Of a stretch of 51,088 nt of DNA, positions 8,226-17,386 are shown one piece after another. The number at the start of each line of letters is the position of its first letter. Positions within the stretch are counted from its first letter, which is position 1. Source of the stretch: Oceanospirillaceae bacterium. GTDB taxonomy: Bacteria > Pseudomonadota > Gammaproteobacteria > Pseudomonadales > Balneatricaceae. Under the pieces are notes generated by a model. That model was not told the DNA's origin, did not search any database, and saw only the letters and a program-made list of their open reading frames with translations. Made by a program: the position numbers and the translations under genes. Location: positions 4,222 through 55,309 of the forward strand of contig JABSRA010000003.1 in the NCBI GenBank assembly GCA_013215445.1. The letters run 5' to 3'.

Positions 8226-9503
8226 TTACTGGTGTGGTTTATACCAGTTGGTTAAGCTCTTCTCCGCCTGTGCAGCAGCCTGCTCAGGTGTCATAGTGCC
8301 GTTTAGAACCTGTGAACTGACATTCCATAACTCGTTTTCTAAGTTAGGCTCGCCTCTTGAAAGGATCTGATAAGAGTTGCGAATAGTCTGGTCGCACTGG
8401 TTGCGCCAGCTCAAAAACTCTTGTGCAACAGGATCTTTTACCTGGAACTTGTGCTTAGAAAGAGAGAAGAAGCCCGGTAGTTGGTTAGAGTACAACTCGG
8501 CAAATTCTTTGCTCGCCATCCAGTTCAAAAAGACCTTGGCAGATTTTTTGTTGGTACTAGCACTGTTTAGACCCAGGGCAATATCGGTGTGATCACTGAT
8601 ATAACATGTATCTTGTCCATCCGGAGTCGGTGGATAGAAAGCGCCAAATTTGAAGTCGGCCTGGCTGTTAAAAGTTGAGATGTCCCAAGAACCTGCAGGG
8701 TAGATAGCGCCACGTCCCAAGGTAAATATATTTTGTGAATCAGGGTATTTCTGCGCCTCGTAACCTCGGCCCATATAAGGTCCCCATTTAGCGAGGTTTT
8801 CCCAAACTTTCACATATTGTGGATCGGTGAGCTTCTCTTTACCGCTGATTAGGTTCTTGCGTCCCTCTTCACCTTTCCAGTAATTGGGTCCAATGTTTTG
8901 AAAGCCCATTGTGGCAGCTTCCCACTGGTCTGCAGTGCCTAATACTAGAGGTGTGTAACGGCTTTCACTCTTGATTTTAGCCAGCACACTAAAGAACTCA
9001 GATTCCGTTTTAGGAACGGATAAGTTTAACTCTTCAAAAATTTCCTTATTGTAAATGAAACCGTGGATAACTGAGGCCATTGGCAGGCAAAAGCTATTGG
9101 CGCCATCGTCTGTTATCCAAGCGCTCTGGGCTACATCTGAGAAGTTTTTCATGCCTTCAAGATCAGTCAAAGAATCTAAATGGCCTTTTTTATAGAGGCT
9201 AAGTGACGCGTCAAACGGCTTACAGGTGATCAAGTCTCCCGCGGTACCGGCCTTTAGTTTTGCATTCAGTACTGGAACATAATCAGCGGGAGAGGAGGGA
9301 GCGAAAACTACCTTGATCTCAGGGTGCAATTTGTTAAATTCGGGGATGATAATATCACTCCAAATTTTTGAATCATCGTTTCTCCAGCTTTCGATGGTCA
9401 ATGTTTCAGAGGCTAATGCCGAGAGGCTGAAAGACGAGAGTAAGACACCAGTCGCCATCGTAGCCAGCGTCTTTGAGCGAATACTCAATTGGCGGATTTC
9501 CAT
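8226..9503 (-). CDS. Sugar ABC transporter substrate-binding protein
   Basis: A 425-residue periplasmic solute-binding protein of the family-1 extracellular type (MalE/UgpB-like). A Sec signal peptide occupies residues 1-31, with a hydrophobic core MATGVLLSSFSLSALA and probable cleavage after A31. The mature part begins ETLTIESWRND, the typical first strand of this fold, followed by an early segment DIIIPEFNKLHPEIKV. It would capture the sugar and deliver it to the two permeases downstream. It is the first gene of the minus-strand cluster, and the 591 bases upstream carry repeated TGGTATT boxes that may be operators. There is no lipobox, so it should be soluble in the periplasm. The ligand is inferred from the nag genes: GlcNAc or a GlcNAc oligomer. 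Confidence 0.93.
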   Translation of the reverse strand: MEIRQLSIRSKTLATMATGVLLSSFSLSALASETLTIESWRNDDSKIWSDIIIPEFNKLHPEIKVVFAPSSPADYVPVLNAKLKAGTAGDLITCKPFDASLSLYKKGHLDSLTDLEGMKNFSDVAQSAWITDDGANSFCLPMASVIHGFIYNKEIFEELNLSVPKTESEFFSVLAKIKSESRYTPLVLGTADQWEAATMGFQNIGPNYWKGEEGRKNLISGKEKLTDPQYVKVWENLAKWGPYMGRGYEAQKYPDSQNIFTLGRGAIYPAGSWDISTFNSQADFKFGAFYPPTPDGQDTCYISDHTDIALGLNSASTNKKSAKVFLNWMASKEFAELYSNQLPGFFSLSKHKFQVKDPVAQEFLSWRNQCDQTIRNSYQILSRGEPNLENELWNVSSQVLNGTMTPEQAAAQAEKSLTNWYKPHQ

Positions 9504-10094
9504 TGTATTTATTCTCCGGTTGTTGTTGTTTGACTAAACAGTAGCTTATATTAAGTACCAAAGCAATACCAATTTTGCTATTCAATCACCGATCTTGGCT
9601 AATTTGCCGCAATTTGGTGAAAAAACACCTAGTTATAGGGTTAATGGTATTATTAAGGTAGTATATTGGTATTGTGTTGTCTTGAGTTGTGGAATGTTAG
9701 TTTTATGCGCTTCAGGCTGGGCAATGGTCGTTGGCGATTGACTTAGGGCCGCTGAACCGGTCCCAACTCTTTGCTGTGGGTTATTCAATAGTCAGATCCA
9801 CGAATAAGAGCACAGGGGTATGGGCCGTCCTTGTTTCACGTTATCTGGTAAAACGGCCGCCTGCTCCTTGCTGGTTTCAGTGTAGATAGAGAGCTGGGCT
9901 CATGATTTTCCACTCTAGTGGTGTACAGAGAAATTGTGGACTTGGTTAGTGAATTTCCGCTAGCAACCAGTGTTAGCGGTGGGTATGATAATTAAATGGC
10001 GACAATAGGTTTTACCAGAATAGTCAATCGAGTTTGATAAGCTCTGGAAACATGGCATCTTCAGACACAGTTTCAATAACGGGCGCGAGAAAAG
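9504..10094. promoter_or_regulatory. Divergent control region between the sugar-transport cluster and the GntR gene
   Basis: This 591-base gap separates the minus-strand binding-protein gene from the plus-strand regulator gene; I see no gene in it. Near the binding-protein gene are repeated boxes: TACCAA at 9556-9561 and 9567-9572 (11 bases apart), and TGGTATT at 9645-9651 and 9667-9673 (22 bases apart, two helical turns). The second TACCAA lies within AATACCA (9565-9571), the exact complement of TGGTATT. Boxes containing TGGTATA are known from NagR/YvoA-type GntR sites, so these are candidate operators for the adjacent regulator. A weaker hairpin, GGCCGT/ACGGCC, spans 9823-9858. Exact promoters cannot be fixed. 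Confidence 0.5.
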
Positions 10095-10874
10095 ATGAAT
10101 AGGACAAGTGAGGTTATCTATACCATATTTGGGGAACCACTCAAGGGGTCACGAGGGGCAAGTCCTCTGTATATGCAATTGCAGAGCCGTCTTAGAGAAG
10201 CAGTGGCGGATGCTGTGTTGGTATCGGGCGATGTGCTGCCCCCCGAGAGGGAAATAGCGGCAGCGTTGAATGTTTCTCGAGTAACGGTGCGTCGTGCCAT
10301 TAATGATTTAGTTAAGGAAGGGCTGCTTACTCAGCGCCAGGGGGCGGGAACTTTTGTCACCGATCGTGTGCAACAGCCGCTAAATTACCTGAAGAGCTTT
10401 AGCGAGGTAATCACACAGCGAGGTCAGCAGCCGGGTTCTAGTTGGTTAGATCGATCGTTAGGGGTGGCAACCGCTGAAGAGCAGCAGGCATTAGCGGTAG
10501 GGCCGCAGGATGAGATTGTACGTCTGTATAGATTGCGCACCTCAGATGGAAAGCCTACGGCGCTCGAATTGGCATCGCTGCCGCGCCGGTTTATAGATAA
10601 TCCCTTTGAAGTATCGTCTTCACTGTATGAGACGCTAGCTGGAAAAGGTTTTCGTCCGGTTAAGGCACTGCAGAAAATTCGCGCTATCTCCATCGACGCT
10701 CAAAGAGCGGAGTTATTAAATATCGAGCCCGGGAGTGCGGTGCTCTATATCGAGCGGCTAGGGCTGCTTAAAGATGGTACCCCGATGGAGTTTACCCGCT
10801 CTTATTTTCCGGGAGACAGCTACGACTTTGTCGCTGAAATTCGCAACCCAAGTGAGTCGGGGCCCGACGAATAA
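10095..10874 (+). CDS. GntR family (HutC/NagR type) transcriptional regulator
   Basis: A 259-residue regulator with an N-terminal GntR winged helix-turn-helix (about residues 25-95, including PPEREIAAALNVSRVTVRRAI) and a C-terminal UTRA ligand-binding domain (about 110-250). This architecture is shared with NagR/YvoA and DasR, which sense phosphorylated amino sugars such as GlcN-6-P or GlcNAc-6-P. It lies divergently next to the amino-sugar transport cluster, with TGGTATT boxes between, so it is the best candidate for its repressor. The effector is an inference from family and context. It converges on the acetyltransferase gene 11 bases downstream. The ATG is chosen because the HTH begins soon after; the upstream ribosome site is GAGAAA-like and weak. 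Confidence 0.92.
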   Translation: MNRTSEVIYTIFGEPLKGSRGASPLYMQLQSRLREAVADAVLVSGDVLPPEREIAAALNVSRVTVRRAINDLVKEGLLTQRQGAGTFVTDRVQQPLNYLKSFSEVITQRGQQPGSSWLDRSLGVATAEEQQALAVGPQDEIVRLYRLRTSDGKPTALELASLPRRFIDNPFEVSSSLYETLAGKGFRPVKALQKIRAISIDAQRAELLNIEPGSAVLYIERLGLLKDGTPMEFTRSYFPGDSYDFVAEIRNPSESGPDE

Positions 10875-10885
10875 ACAATCGGTTC

Positions 10886-11449
10886 TCAGCTGAGGGCTCG
10901 AATAACCTTGGCGGGTACACCTGCCACCAATACAGCCTGGGGAACATCCTTGGCGACGACGGCGCCCGCGGCAACCACTGAGTTTTTGCCTATCGTCACT
11001 CCAGGTAAGATTTGTGCGCCCATCCCTATCCACACGTTGTCTTCAATGGTAATAGGTTGAGCATTACCCAGATCTTTGAGGCGCTGCTCGGGTTGCAGAG
11101 GGTGACTAGCCGTGGCCAGTGTCACGCTGGGGCCCAACATTACATTATCGCCAATGCAAACTTTCGCAGAATCTAAAATGACACAATTGTGATTGGCGTA
11201 AAAATTCATCCCCAAATCAATGTTGTAACCGTAATCACAGTAAAAATTTGGCTCAATCACCGCTTTGCAACTGCGGTTAAATAGTTTGCTGAGTATTTGC
11301 ATGCGCTTGCCTTTTTGATCTGGATGGCAATGGTTGTACTCAAAACATAGGGCTTTGGCCCTTTTTCGCTGATTGCTCAGTTGTGGGCAGAGGGGGTCGT
11401 AATCTTGTCCCGAGAGCATTTTTTGCATCTGATCAAGTTCTTGTGTCAC
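10886..11449 (-). CDS. Sugar O-acetyltransferase (maltose/galactoside/NodL type)
   Basis: A 187-residue left-handed beta-helix acetyltransferase. It has the Mac domain N-terminus (MLSGQDYDPLCPQL), hexapeptide repeats from about residue 90 onward, and the catalytic histidine in TLATASHPLQ. It transfers acetyl from acetyl-CoA to a sugar hydroxyl in the cytoplasm; the biological sugar is usually unclear. It lies tail-to-tail with the GntR gene and is not in the sugar-import operon, but proximity suggests a possible detoxifying role for excess imported sugar, as proposed for LacA. Length and motifs are complete. The family is secure and the substrate unknown. Confidence 0.92.
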   Translation of the reverse strand: MTQELDQMQKMLSGQDYDPLCPQLSNQRKRAKALCFEYNHCHPDQKGKRMQILSKLFNRSCKAVIEPNFYCDYGYNIDLGMNFYANHNCVILDSAKVCIGDNVMLGPSVTLATASHPLQPEQRLKDLGNAQPITIEDNVWIGMGAQILPGVTIGKNSVVAAGAVVAKDVPQAVLVAGVPAKVIRALS

Positions 11450-11564
11450 AAAATTCTCGATATTTCAGTAGAGATGAATCCCGATTATAATCTAGTTTGG
11501 GGTTTTAATTAAAGTGTTGAGCAACAATCAGAGCAGTGTTTGAGGCTCTGCTGCTGTTAATTAT

Positions 11565-11588
11565 TATCACCTGGCGCCGCTGGTGATA
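11565..11588. repeat. Inverted repeat just upstream of the YaiI gene
   Basis: TATCACC (11565-11571) and GGTGATA (11582-11588) are perfect reverse complements around a 10-base centre containing GGCGCC. The repeat ends 36 bases before the ATG at 11625. It may be an operator or a 5'-UTR stem-loop; no T-tract follows. Confidence 0.5.
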
Positions 11589-11624
11589 GAATGGTCTGAG
11601 TCATATCATTATTTGGGAGAGAAA

Positions 11625-12083
11625 ATGGCAATTTGGGTAGATGCGGATGCTTGTCCTGCAGTGATTAAAGAAATTTTGCTACGCGCTGCACAGCGCACCA
11701 AAATATCATTGAACTTTGTCGCCAACCAGTACATCCAAGTACCTAATGCGATCAATATTAAATCGATCAGAGTCGCGTCTGGCTTTGATGTTGCCGACGA
11801 CGAAATAGTAAAGCGCTGTAGCGCGGGAGATCTAGTCATCACCAGTGATATACCACTAGCGGATGAACTAATCGACAAGGGTGCCCAAGTGCTTACTTCT
11901 CGCGGTGAGGTGTTGGATGAACAAAATATTAAAGCCAGATTGAATATGCGTGATTTTTTGGAGACGTTGCGCGGCAGTGGTATTCAATCGGGTGGGCCCG
12001 CTAAAATGTCACCGTCAGACCGACAATTATTTGCCAATAAACTCGACCAATATTTGAGTAAGTGGTCACAGGGCAAAAAGTAA
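11625..12083 (+). CDS. YaiI/YqxD (UPF0178) family protein
   Basis: A 152-residue protein with the family's hallmark N-terminus [14 protein letters not shown], a conserved acidic/cysteine cluster resembling PIN/NYN-type nuclease folds. The middle carries [13 protein letters not shown] and the C-terminal half [21 protein letters not shown], both typical of the family. Its biological function has not been established; a nuclease role is only suggested by fold. The start at 11625 is preferred over an in-frame GTG at 11583, because a GGGAGAGA ribosome site lies just before 11625 and homologs begin with this M-A-I-W-V sequence. It starts a plus-strand run leading into moaA but is separated from it by about 75 bases. 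Confidence 0.9.
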   Translation: MAIWVDADACPAVIKEILLRAAQRTKISLNFVANQYIQVPNAINIKSIRVASGFDVADDEIVKRCSAGDLVITSDIPLADELIDKGAQVLTSRGEVLDEQNIKARLNMRDFLETLRGSGIQSGGPAKMSPSDRQLFANKLDQYLSKWSQGKK

Positions 12084-12157
12084 GATAAAGTAAATAATCA
12101 TGAACAATATACTTTGTTCTAGAGTGGGCTAAAAATTGAGAAGATGTGGTGAAGGGA

Positions 12158-13153
12158 ATGTCTAAAACACAATTGATTGACCAATATGGTCGTAAAGTTA
12201 CCTACGTGCGTATGTCGGTTACGGATAGGTGCGATTTTCGTTGCGTCTATTGTATGGACGAGAAAATGACGTTTTTGCCACGTGACCAAGTGTTGTCCCT
12301 TGAAGAAATTCAACTGATTGCGCGGGCGTTTGTCGAGCTTGGTGTCGATAAAATTCGCCTGACAGGGGGGGAGCCCCTCGTTCGACGTGATGTCATGTCG
12401 CTTTTTCAGAGTATCGGCAGGCTACCTGGTCTAAAGAACTTTTGTCTTACCACGAATGGATCACAACTCACTAAATATGCTCAACAATTAAAGCAATCTG
12501 GCATCAATAGAATTAATATCAGTCTAGATAGCCTGAACCCACTGCTATTTCACTCGCTGACGCGCATCGGCCATCTCGATAAAGTGATTGAAGGTATTGA
12601 TGCGGCAATTGCTGCAGATATTGAGCATATCAAGATCAACGCGGTAATCTTGAAAGGGCGGAACGATCAAGAAGTATTGGATCTAGTTGAGTTTGCACGG
12701 GATAGAGGCATAGATATTTCTTTTATCGAGGAGATGCCACTTGGCGCTATCAGCTCTCACAACCGGGCTGAAACCTACTTTTCCAGCGATGATATCCTAA
12801 CCGCTATCAAACAGGTATATCCCCTAGAGCGCTCCACTTTAAATACTGGCGGGCCCTCTGCTTATTGGAGTTTGCCTAATAGCAACAGCAAAATTGGTTT
12901 GATTTCACCGCACAGCCATAATTTTTGCGGCGACTGCAATAGAGTGAGAGTGACGGTAGAAGGTAAGTTGTTGCTCTGTTTGGGTAATGAAAATGCAGTG
13001 GATTTGAAGCAGGTTCTACGCGACAATAATGGTGATATGGGTATTTTAAAACATCACATAGTATTGGCGATGAATAATAAACCTAAAGAACATCATTTTG
13101 GTGTGGATGGTGAAGTGCAAGTCGTTCGGTTCATGAGTATGACAGGAGGTTAA
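12158..13153 (+). CDS. moaA: GTP 3',8-cyclase MoaA
   Basis: MoaA is a radical-SAM enzyme that starts molybdenum cofactor synthesis by rearranging GTP. The N-terminal SAM cluster motif CDFRCVYC is at about residues 25-32, and the C-terminal second cluster is seen as [11 protein letters not shown] with a later cysteine in LLLCLG. The protein ends in GG, the conserved tail important for MoaA–MoaC activity. About 331 residues is normal. The start at 12158 matches homologs; in-frame GTG codons at 12146 and 12149 have a better-placed GAGAAG and cannot be excluded. No other moa genes are next to it, which is unusual only mildly. It is followed 30 bases later by an unknown gene. Confidence 0.95.
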   Translation: MSKTQLIDQYGRKVTYVRMSVTDRCDFRCVYCMDEKMTFLPRDQVLSLEEIQLIARAFVELGVDKIRLTGGEPLVRRDVMSLFQSIGRLPGLKNFCLTTNGSQLTKYAQQLKQSGINRINISLDSLNPLLFHSLTRIGHLDKVIEGIDAAIAADIEHIKINAVILKGRNDQEVLDLVEFARDRGIDISFIEEMPLGAISSHNRAETYFSSDDILTAIKQVYPLERSTLNTGGPSAYWSLPNSNSKIGLISPHSHNFCGDCNRVRVTVEGKLLLCLGNENAVDLKQVLRDNNGDMGILKHHIVLAMNNKPKEHHFGVDGEVQVVRFMSMTGG

Positions 13154-13183
13154 TCCTGTCTTGGCTAAAGGGATTAAAAATTA

Positions 13184-13714
13184 GTGCCAGCTATTAAAAT
13201 AGAAGCTTTTACTTTTGAGTATAACCAGTTACAAGATCGGATTTGTCTGAGCGGAAACTTGTACAACGATAAGGCAGAAATAAGTTTTTGGTTGACCCGA
13301 AGGTTGGTGTTGCGCCTACTTACTGCAGCAGTTGAACTCGTGCAAAAAACCTCCCCAAAAATAACCAATACCCCCCAGGAACATAAATTAGCCATGGCGC
13401 AATTTGAGCATCAAAGTGCTCAGCAAAAAGGCAGTAGTAATGTTGAAAAAACCGCGCCCTTAAGTGGCTCTAATGTAATGCCGATCGATACAAAAATATT
13501 GCACCGTATGGATATTAGCTGTAAAGATCAGCAATATAAAGTGAGCTTTTTTGTGGTTGATGATGACGAGGCGGTTGCGATTAGCTATTTAGATTCAGGG
13601 CAGTTCCACCAAGTGCTTTCATTTATCCACAGCGGCGCTTTAGAGTTGGAGTGGGGAGTGGAGGCTGATCTGTTTTGCAGTGATGATTCTCAACAGCAAT
13701 ATACCCTTCAGTAA
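13184..13714 (+). CDS. Uncharacterised protein with FWLTRR motif
   Basis: I do not recognise this 176-residue protein with confidence. It begins with GTG 30 bases after moaA and has no signal peptide or membrane segment. The N-terminal part (about residues 4-55) looks like beta strands followed by a helix, with a striking FWLTRRLVLRLL segment. A low-complexity linker rich in Q, S and N follows (about 65-100), then a second beta-rich part (about 108-170) ending in an acidic, Q-rich tail. The layout suggests two small beta domains, possibly a protein- or nucleic-acid-binding dimer, but this is speculation. It is followed by dtd on the opposite strand. Codon use resembles its neighbours. Confidence 0.7.
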   Translation: MPAIKIEAFTFEYNQLQDRICLSGNLYNDKAEISFWLTRRLVLRLLTAAVELVQKTSPKITNTPQEHKLAMAQFEHQSAQQKGSSNVEKTAPLSGSNVMPIDTKILHRMDISCKDQQYKVSFFVVDDDEAVAISYLDSGQFHQVLSFIHSGALELEWGVEADLFCSDDSQQQYTLQ

Positions 13715-13731
13715 TAGTTTTGGCGCTGTGT

Positions 13732-14175
13732 CTAATCACTGAATTCAAACATGAAAGTTACCGGTCCGTCGTTGATGAGTGAGACTTGCATATCAGCACC
13801 AAATTGACCGCAGGCAACTTTGCTATGAGAGTTTCTAGCGCTGGCGATAAAAGCATCGTAGATTTTCTCGCCGTGAGCGGGGGACGCGCCCTGTGAAAAC
13901 CCAGGTCTAGTGCCTTTATTGGTTTGAGCCACTAAAGTGAATTGAGAAATAATTAACAGACCTGCATCTATGTCTTTCAAGCTTAAATTCATTTTTCCTT
14001 TATCGTCGCTAAATATTCGATAGTTTAAAATCTTTTTTAAACAGCGCTCAATAGTGGTGCTACTGTCGTCTTTTTCCACGCCGAGCAGTAATACAATGCC
14101 TTGATCAATAGCGCCAATAGTTTGCTCCTCGACAGTTACTTGAGCTGTGCTTACTCTCTGGATGAGTGCTTTCAT
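13732..14175 (-). CDS. dtd: D-aminoacyl-tRNA deacylase Dtd
   Basis: Dtd hydrolyses D-aminoacyl-tRNAs (and mischarged glycyl-tRNA-Ala), keeping D-amino acids out of proteins. The 147 residues match the family. Motifs seen are the N-terminal MKALIQRV, SQFTLVAQTNKGTRPGF with the conserved SQFTL, and the cross-subunit Gly-cis-Pro motif in NDGPVTF. It acts as a homodimer in the cytoplasm. It is alone on the minus strand, convergent with the unknown gene and divergent from prfB across a 248-base gap. Confidence 0.96.
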   Translation of the reverse strand: MKALIQRVSTAQVTVEEQTIGAIDQGIVLLLGVEKDDSSTTIERCLKKILNYRIFSDDKGKMNLSLKDIDAGLLIISQFTLVAQTNKGTRPGFSQGASPAHGEKIYDAFIASARNSHSKVACGQFGADMQVSLINDGPVTFMFEFSD

Positions 14176-14358
14176 TGAATTGTCTCTCGGTGGTGTTGGC
14201 GGCCAATGGTTAGTGCTAATAGGCAGAGGATCTTAACTCATCAAAGCCGTTCAAAAATAGCGGAGAATTTTTTTATTAGGCAGTGGGGCCAAATAATGTG
14301 AAAACTCCTCGGATTGAGAGTTTTATAAGCAATTTTTTTAGACAATGACAAGGAATGA

Positions 14359-14387
14359 TTTAAACCCGGCGTCGCTTAGGGTAAAAT
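14359..14387 (+). promoter_or_regulatory. Candidate sigma-70 promoter of prfB
   Basis: A TAAAAT -10 box (14382-14387) has TTTAAA (14359-14364) 17 bases upstream. The boxes match consensus at 5/6 and about 4/6. The predicted start would lie about 30 bases before the prfB ATG. Confidence 0.5.
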
Positions 14388-14423
14388 ACGCCACTTTTTA
14401 AACGAGTTTAGCAAGAGTAGATA

Positions 14424-15518
14424 ATGGAAGTTAATCCGATTGTTCAAAATCTTAAAGATATCGAGGCGCGTACAAAATTATTGTACCGGTATCTAGAGTA
14501 TGCAGAAAAGAAAGATCGTCTAGAAGAAGTGACGCGCGAATTAGAATCTGCAGAGGTTTGGAATGATCCAGAAAACGCCCAGAAGCTCGGTAAAGAACGC
14601 TCCTCTCTAGAGAATACAGTCACCACCTTAGAGCAGTTATTGGAGGGGGTGGCAGACAATCGCGACTTGCTGGAAATGGCTGTTGACGAGGATGACGAAG
14701 CGGCTGTTGAAGATGTCATTACTGAAGTGGCTGAATTGATGGAGCGTCTTGATAAAATAGAATTCCAGCGCATGTTCTCAGGAAGCGCCGATGCTAACAA
14801 CGCTTTCCTGGATATTCAGTCTGGTTCAGGTGGTACCGAAGCTCAAGATTGGGCAGAAATGGTACTGCGCATGTTTCTGCGCTGGGGTGAAAGTAAAGGT
14901 TTTAAAGTTGAATTGCTGGAAGTGTCAGCAGGTGATGTGGCGGGGATTAAAAGTGCCTCGATCAGCTTTGAAGGTGAATACGCTTTCGGTTGGTTACGCA
15001 CAGAGACTGGCGTGCACCGCCTTGTGCGTAAGTCGCCATTTGATTCATCGGGTCGCAGGCATACCTCTTTTTGCTCAGTGTTCGTATCCCCTGAAATTGA
15101 TGACAACATCGAGATAGATATCAACCCTGCGGATTTGCGTACCGATGTATATCGCGCCTCTGGTGCTGGTGGACAGCACGTTAACACCACTGAATCTGCA
15201 GTACGTATTACCCACGGGCCCTCCGGTATTGTAGTGCAGTCACAAGCACAGCGTTCGCAGCATCAAAACCGCGATACTTGTATGAAACAGCTGCGCGCTA
15301 AGCTCTATGAGATGGAAATGCTGAAGCGCTCAGAGGCGGCACAGACGGTTGAGGATAACAAGGCTGATATCGGTTGGGGTAGTCAGATTCGCTCCTATGT
15401 GCTCGACGATCAACGCATCAAAGATTTACGTACCAATACACAAACCTCCAATTGCGATAGAGTGTTGGATGGTGATTTAGATCAATTTATCGTAGCCAGC
15501 TTAAAAGCGGGTCTATAA
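14424..15518 (+). CDS. prfB: Peptide chain release factor 2, encoded without frameshift
   Basis: RF2 recognises UGA and UAA stop codons and triggers peptide release on the ribosome. The 364-residue protein has the SPF anticodon-mimic motif (RKSPFDSSG), the GGQ hydrolysis motif ([12 protein letters not shown]) and the conserved C-terminus [12 protein letters not shown]. In E. coli and most bacteria prfB carries an in-frame UGA near codon 26 that needs a +1 shift at CTT TGA C. Here the reading frame runs straight through the same place (TAT CTA GAG TAT, residues Y23 to Y26 at 14490-14501), so autoregulation by frameshifting is absent. It is followed by lysS 54 bases later, the usual prfB–lysS pair. 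Confidence 0.97.
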   Translation: MEVNPIVQNLKDIEARTKLLYRYLEYAEKKDRLEEVTRELESAEVWNDPENAQKLGKERSSLENTVTTLEQLLEGVADNRDLLEMAVDEDDEAAVEDVITEVAELMERLDKIEFQRMFSGSADANNAFLDIQSGSGGTEAQDWAEMVLRMFLRWGESKGFKVELLEVSAGDVAGIKSASISFEGEYAFGWLRTETGVHRLVRKSPFDSSGRRHTSFCSVFVSPEIDDNIEIDINPADLRTDVYRASGAGGQHVNTTESAVRITHGPSGIVVQSQAQRSQHQNRDTCMKQLRAKLYEMEMLKRSEAAQTVEDNKADIGWGSQIRSYVLDDQRIKDLRTNTQTSNCDRVLDGDLDQFIVASLKAGL

Positions 15519-15572
15519 ACACAAATCGTTGCATTGTATGCGACGCTTTAGAAAAAACTAACAGGCTTAAAA

Positions 15573-17045
15573 ATGTCAGATATAAACGAAGTACAAGATG
15601 AAAACCGCTTAATTGCAGAGCGTCGCGCTAAATTAGATATCCTAAAAGCGGCAGGCAATGCCTACCCAAACAAATTTAGACGCGATACTTATGCGCAAGA
15701 TTTGTTTGAGCAATATGGTGAGAAAACCAAAGAAGAGCTAGCAGAGCTGGAAATTACCGTCAGTATTGCCGGTCGGGTGATGCTTAATCGCGGTGCTTTT
15801 GGGGTTATCCAAGACATGACTGGACGTATCCAGTTCTATGTCAATAAAGCGGCACGTCCCTTCGCTAAAGCGTTAGATTTAGGTGATATCATCGGCGTTA
15901 AAGGTATTTTACACAAGTCAGGTAAAGGTGATCTTTACGTGGATTTAGGTGAATACCAACTGCTGACTAAGAGCTTGCGTCCACTGCCTGACAAACATAA
16001 GGGCTTGCAAGACACTGAAATGCGCTATCGCCAGCGTTATGTTGATCTGATTATGAATGAAGAGTCGCGCAGAGTGTTTTCTATTCGCTCTAAAATGGTC
16101 GCTGGCATTCGAAATTTCTTAGTTGAGCGTCGTTTTGTTGAAGTTGAAACACCCATGCTCCAAGTTATTCCAGGTGGTGCTACCGCCAGACCTTTTATTA
16201 CCCATCACAATGCGCTGGGTCGTGACATGTTTTTGCGTATCGCACCAGAGCTTTATCTAAAGCGCTTGGTGGTTGGTGGTATCGAGCGGGTGTTTGAAAT
16301 AAACCGCAGCTATCGCAATGAAGGTTTATCGACGCGCCACAATCCAGAGTTCACCATGTTAGAGTTTTATCAGGCCTATGCGGATTACAATGACTTGATG
16401 GATTTGACTGAAGAGCTAATGCGCAAGCTGGCGACAGATGTATTAGGTAGTACTACGATCACCTATCAGGGTAGCGAGTACGACTTATCTCAGCCTTTTA
16501 CGCGCATTAGCGTGGTGGATTCTATCTTGCATTACAATCCTACCTTGAGTCTCGCTGATATTGATAATATTGAGTCGGCAACAGCGGTGGCGAAAGAGCT
16601 GCATATCCCGTTAAAAGACGGCTATGGTTTGGGTAAAATACAGATCGAAATCTTCGAAAAAACGGTTGAAAGTAAGTTAGATAGCCCAACTTTCATCACC
16701 CAATACCCCGCTGAAGTTTCCCCGCTGGCGCGTCGTAACGATGACAATCCGTTTGTTACCGATCGGTTTGAGTTCTTTGTTGGTGGTCGTGAAGTGGCTA
16801 ACGGTTTCTCTGAGCTCAACGATTCAGAAGATCAGGCGCAGCGCTTTAAAGATCAAGTGGCTGAAATGGAAGCCGGTGATGATGAGGCGATGCATTACGA
16901 TGCAGACTATATCACCGCCCTTGAATACGGTTTGCCGCCCACTGCAGGTCAGGGCATTGGCATCGATAGATTGGTGATGTTTTTTGCCGATTGTGATTCT
17001 ATTCGCGATGTTATCTTGTTCCCGGCGATGCGTCCAAAGGTCTAA
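15573..17045 (+). CDS. lysS: Lysyl-tRNA synthetase, class II
   Basis: LysRS charges tRNA-Lys with lysine. This is the class II form, 490 residues, with an N-terminal OB-fold that binds the anticodon (about 60-150) and the catalytic core with motif 2 ([23 protein letters not shown]) and motif 3 ([13 protein letters not shown]) near the end. It follows prfB closely, presumably in one transcript, and ends at a strong rho-independent terminator at 17077-17116. Length and motifs are standard. Confidence 0.98.
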   Translation: MSDINEVQDENRLIAERRAKLDILKAAGNAYPNKFRRDTYAQDLFEQYGEKTKEELAELEITVSIAGRVMLNRGAFGVIQDMTGRIQFYVNKAARPFAKALDLGDIIGVKGILHKSGKGDLYVDLGEYQLLTKSLRPLPDKHKGLQDTEMRYRQRYVDLIMNEESRRVFSIRSKMVAGIRNFLVERRFVEVETPMLQVIPGGATARPFITHHNALGRDMFLRIAPELYLKRLVVGGIERVFEINRSYRNEGLSTRHNPEFTMLEFYQAYADYNDLMDLTEELMRKLATDVLGSTTITYQGSEYDLSQPFTRISVVDSILHYNPTLSLADIDNIESATAVAKELHIPLKDGYGLGKIQIEIFEKTVESKLDSPTFITQYPAEVSPLARRNDDNPFVTDRFEFFVGGREVANGFSELNDSEDQAQRFKDQVAEMEAGDDEAMHYDADYITALEYGLPPTAGQGIGIDRLVMFFADCDSIRDVILFPAMRPKV

Positions 17046-17076
17046 AATAAGCAATAGTTTAACTTAGATTGTAGTT

Positions 17077-17116
17077 AAAAAGCGGCTTTTTCCTTGAGGT
17101 GAAGCCGCTTTTTTTT
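17077..17116 (+). terminator. Rho-independent terminator after lysS
   Basis: AAAAAGCGGCTT (17077-17088) pairs perfectly with AAGCCGCTTTTT (17102-17113), followed by further Ts. The A-run before and T-run after could make it act in both directions. It separates prfB–lysS from carAB. Confidence 0.92.
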
Positions 17117-17219
17117 GTCTTGAGCTTGATCGCTGCCAGTGCGCAAGTGGAGATTATTTTGGAGTCTATTAGAGGCCTGGTAATTAGATGAGTAAAAATT
17201 TGATTTATAACTAATAATT

Positions 17220-17239
17220 TGACCATATGGTCAGATAAT
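17220..17239 (+). promoter_or_regulatory. Operator-like palindrome and -10 box upstream of carAB
   Basis: TGACCATATGGTCA (17220-17233) is a perfect 14-bp palindrome directly abutting GATAAT (17234-17239), a 5/6 match to a -10 box. Its position just upstream of the -10 is typical of a repressor site. No good -35 is found at the normal spacing. A start near 17247 would put the carAB leader peptide about 40 bases into the transcript. Confidence 0.5.
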
Positions 17240-17287
17240 TGCGGTGCTATTTATTTGCTATTACCACTTGTATTAGGAGTATAAATA

Positions 17288-17386
17288 ATGGACAAAACCC
17301 CGTATCTGCTATACAATGCCGCCGTTTGCCTTAGCACTGGCAGCAACACAAAATTCAGCGAAAAAAGCGGGAAAGTTATTCAATAA
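17288..17386 (+). CDS. Candidate carAB leader peptide (32 aa)
   Basis: A 32-codon reading frame starts at ATG 17288, eight bases after a strong AGGAG ribosome site (17275-17279). It encodes MDKTPYLLYNAAV and onward, and ends with TAA at 17384-17386, inside the hairpin of an intrinsic terminator (17361-17402). A ribosome following close behind RNA polymerase would cover the upstream arm and block termination, the arrangement used in pyrBI-type attenuation. There are no arginine codons, which argues against arginine-starvation stalling; the signal could be pyrimidine supply or another cue. The peptide has no recognisable domain. The frame, ribosome site and overlap are seen in the sequence; the regulatory role is inferred. 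Confidence 0.6.
   Translation: MDKTPYLLYNAAVCLSTGSNTKFSEKSGKVIQ

Noticed and set aside
11583..11624. GTG start for the YaiI gene 14 codons upstream
   Set aside because: It lies inside the inverted repeat, has no ribosome site, and homologs begin at the ATG at 11625.
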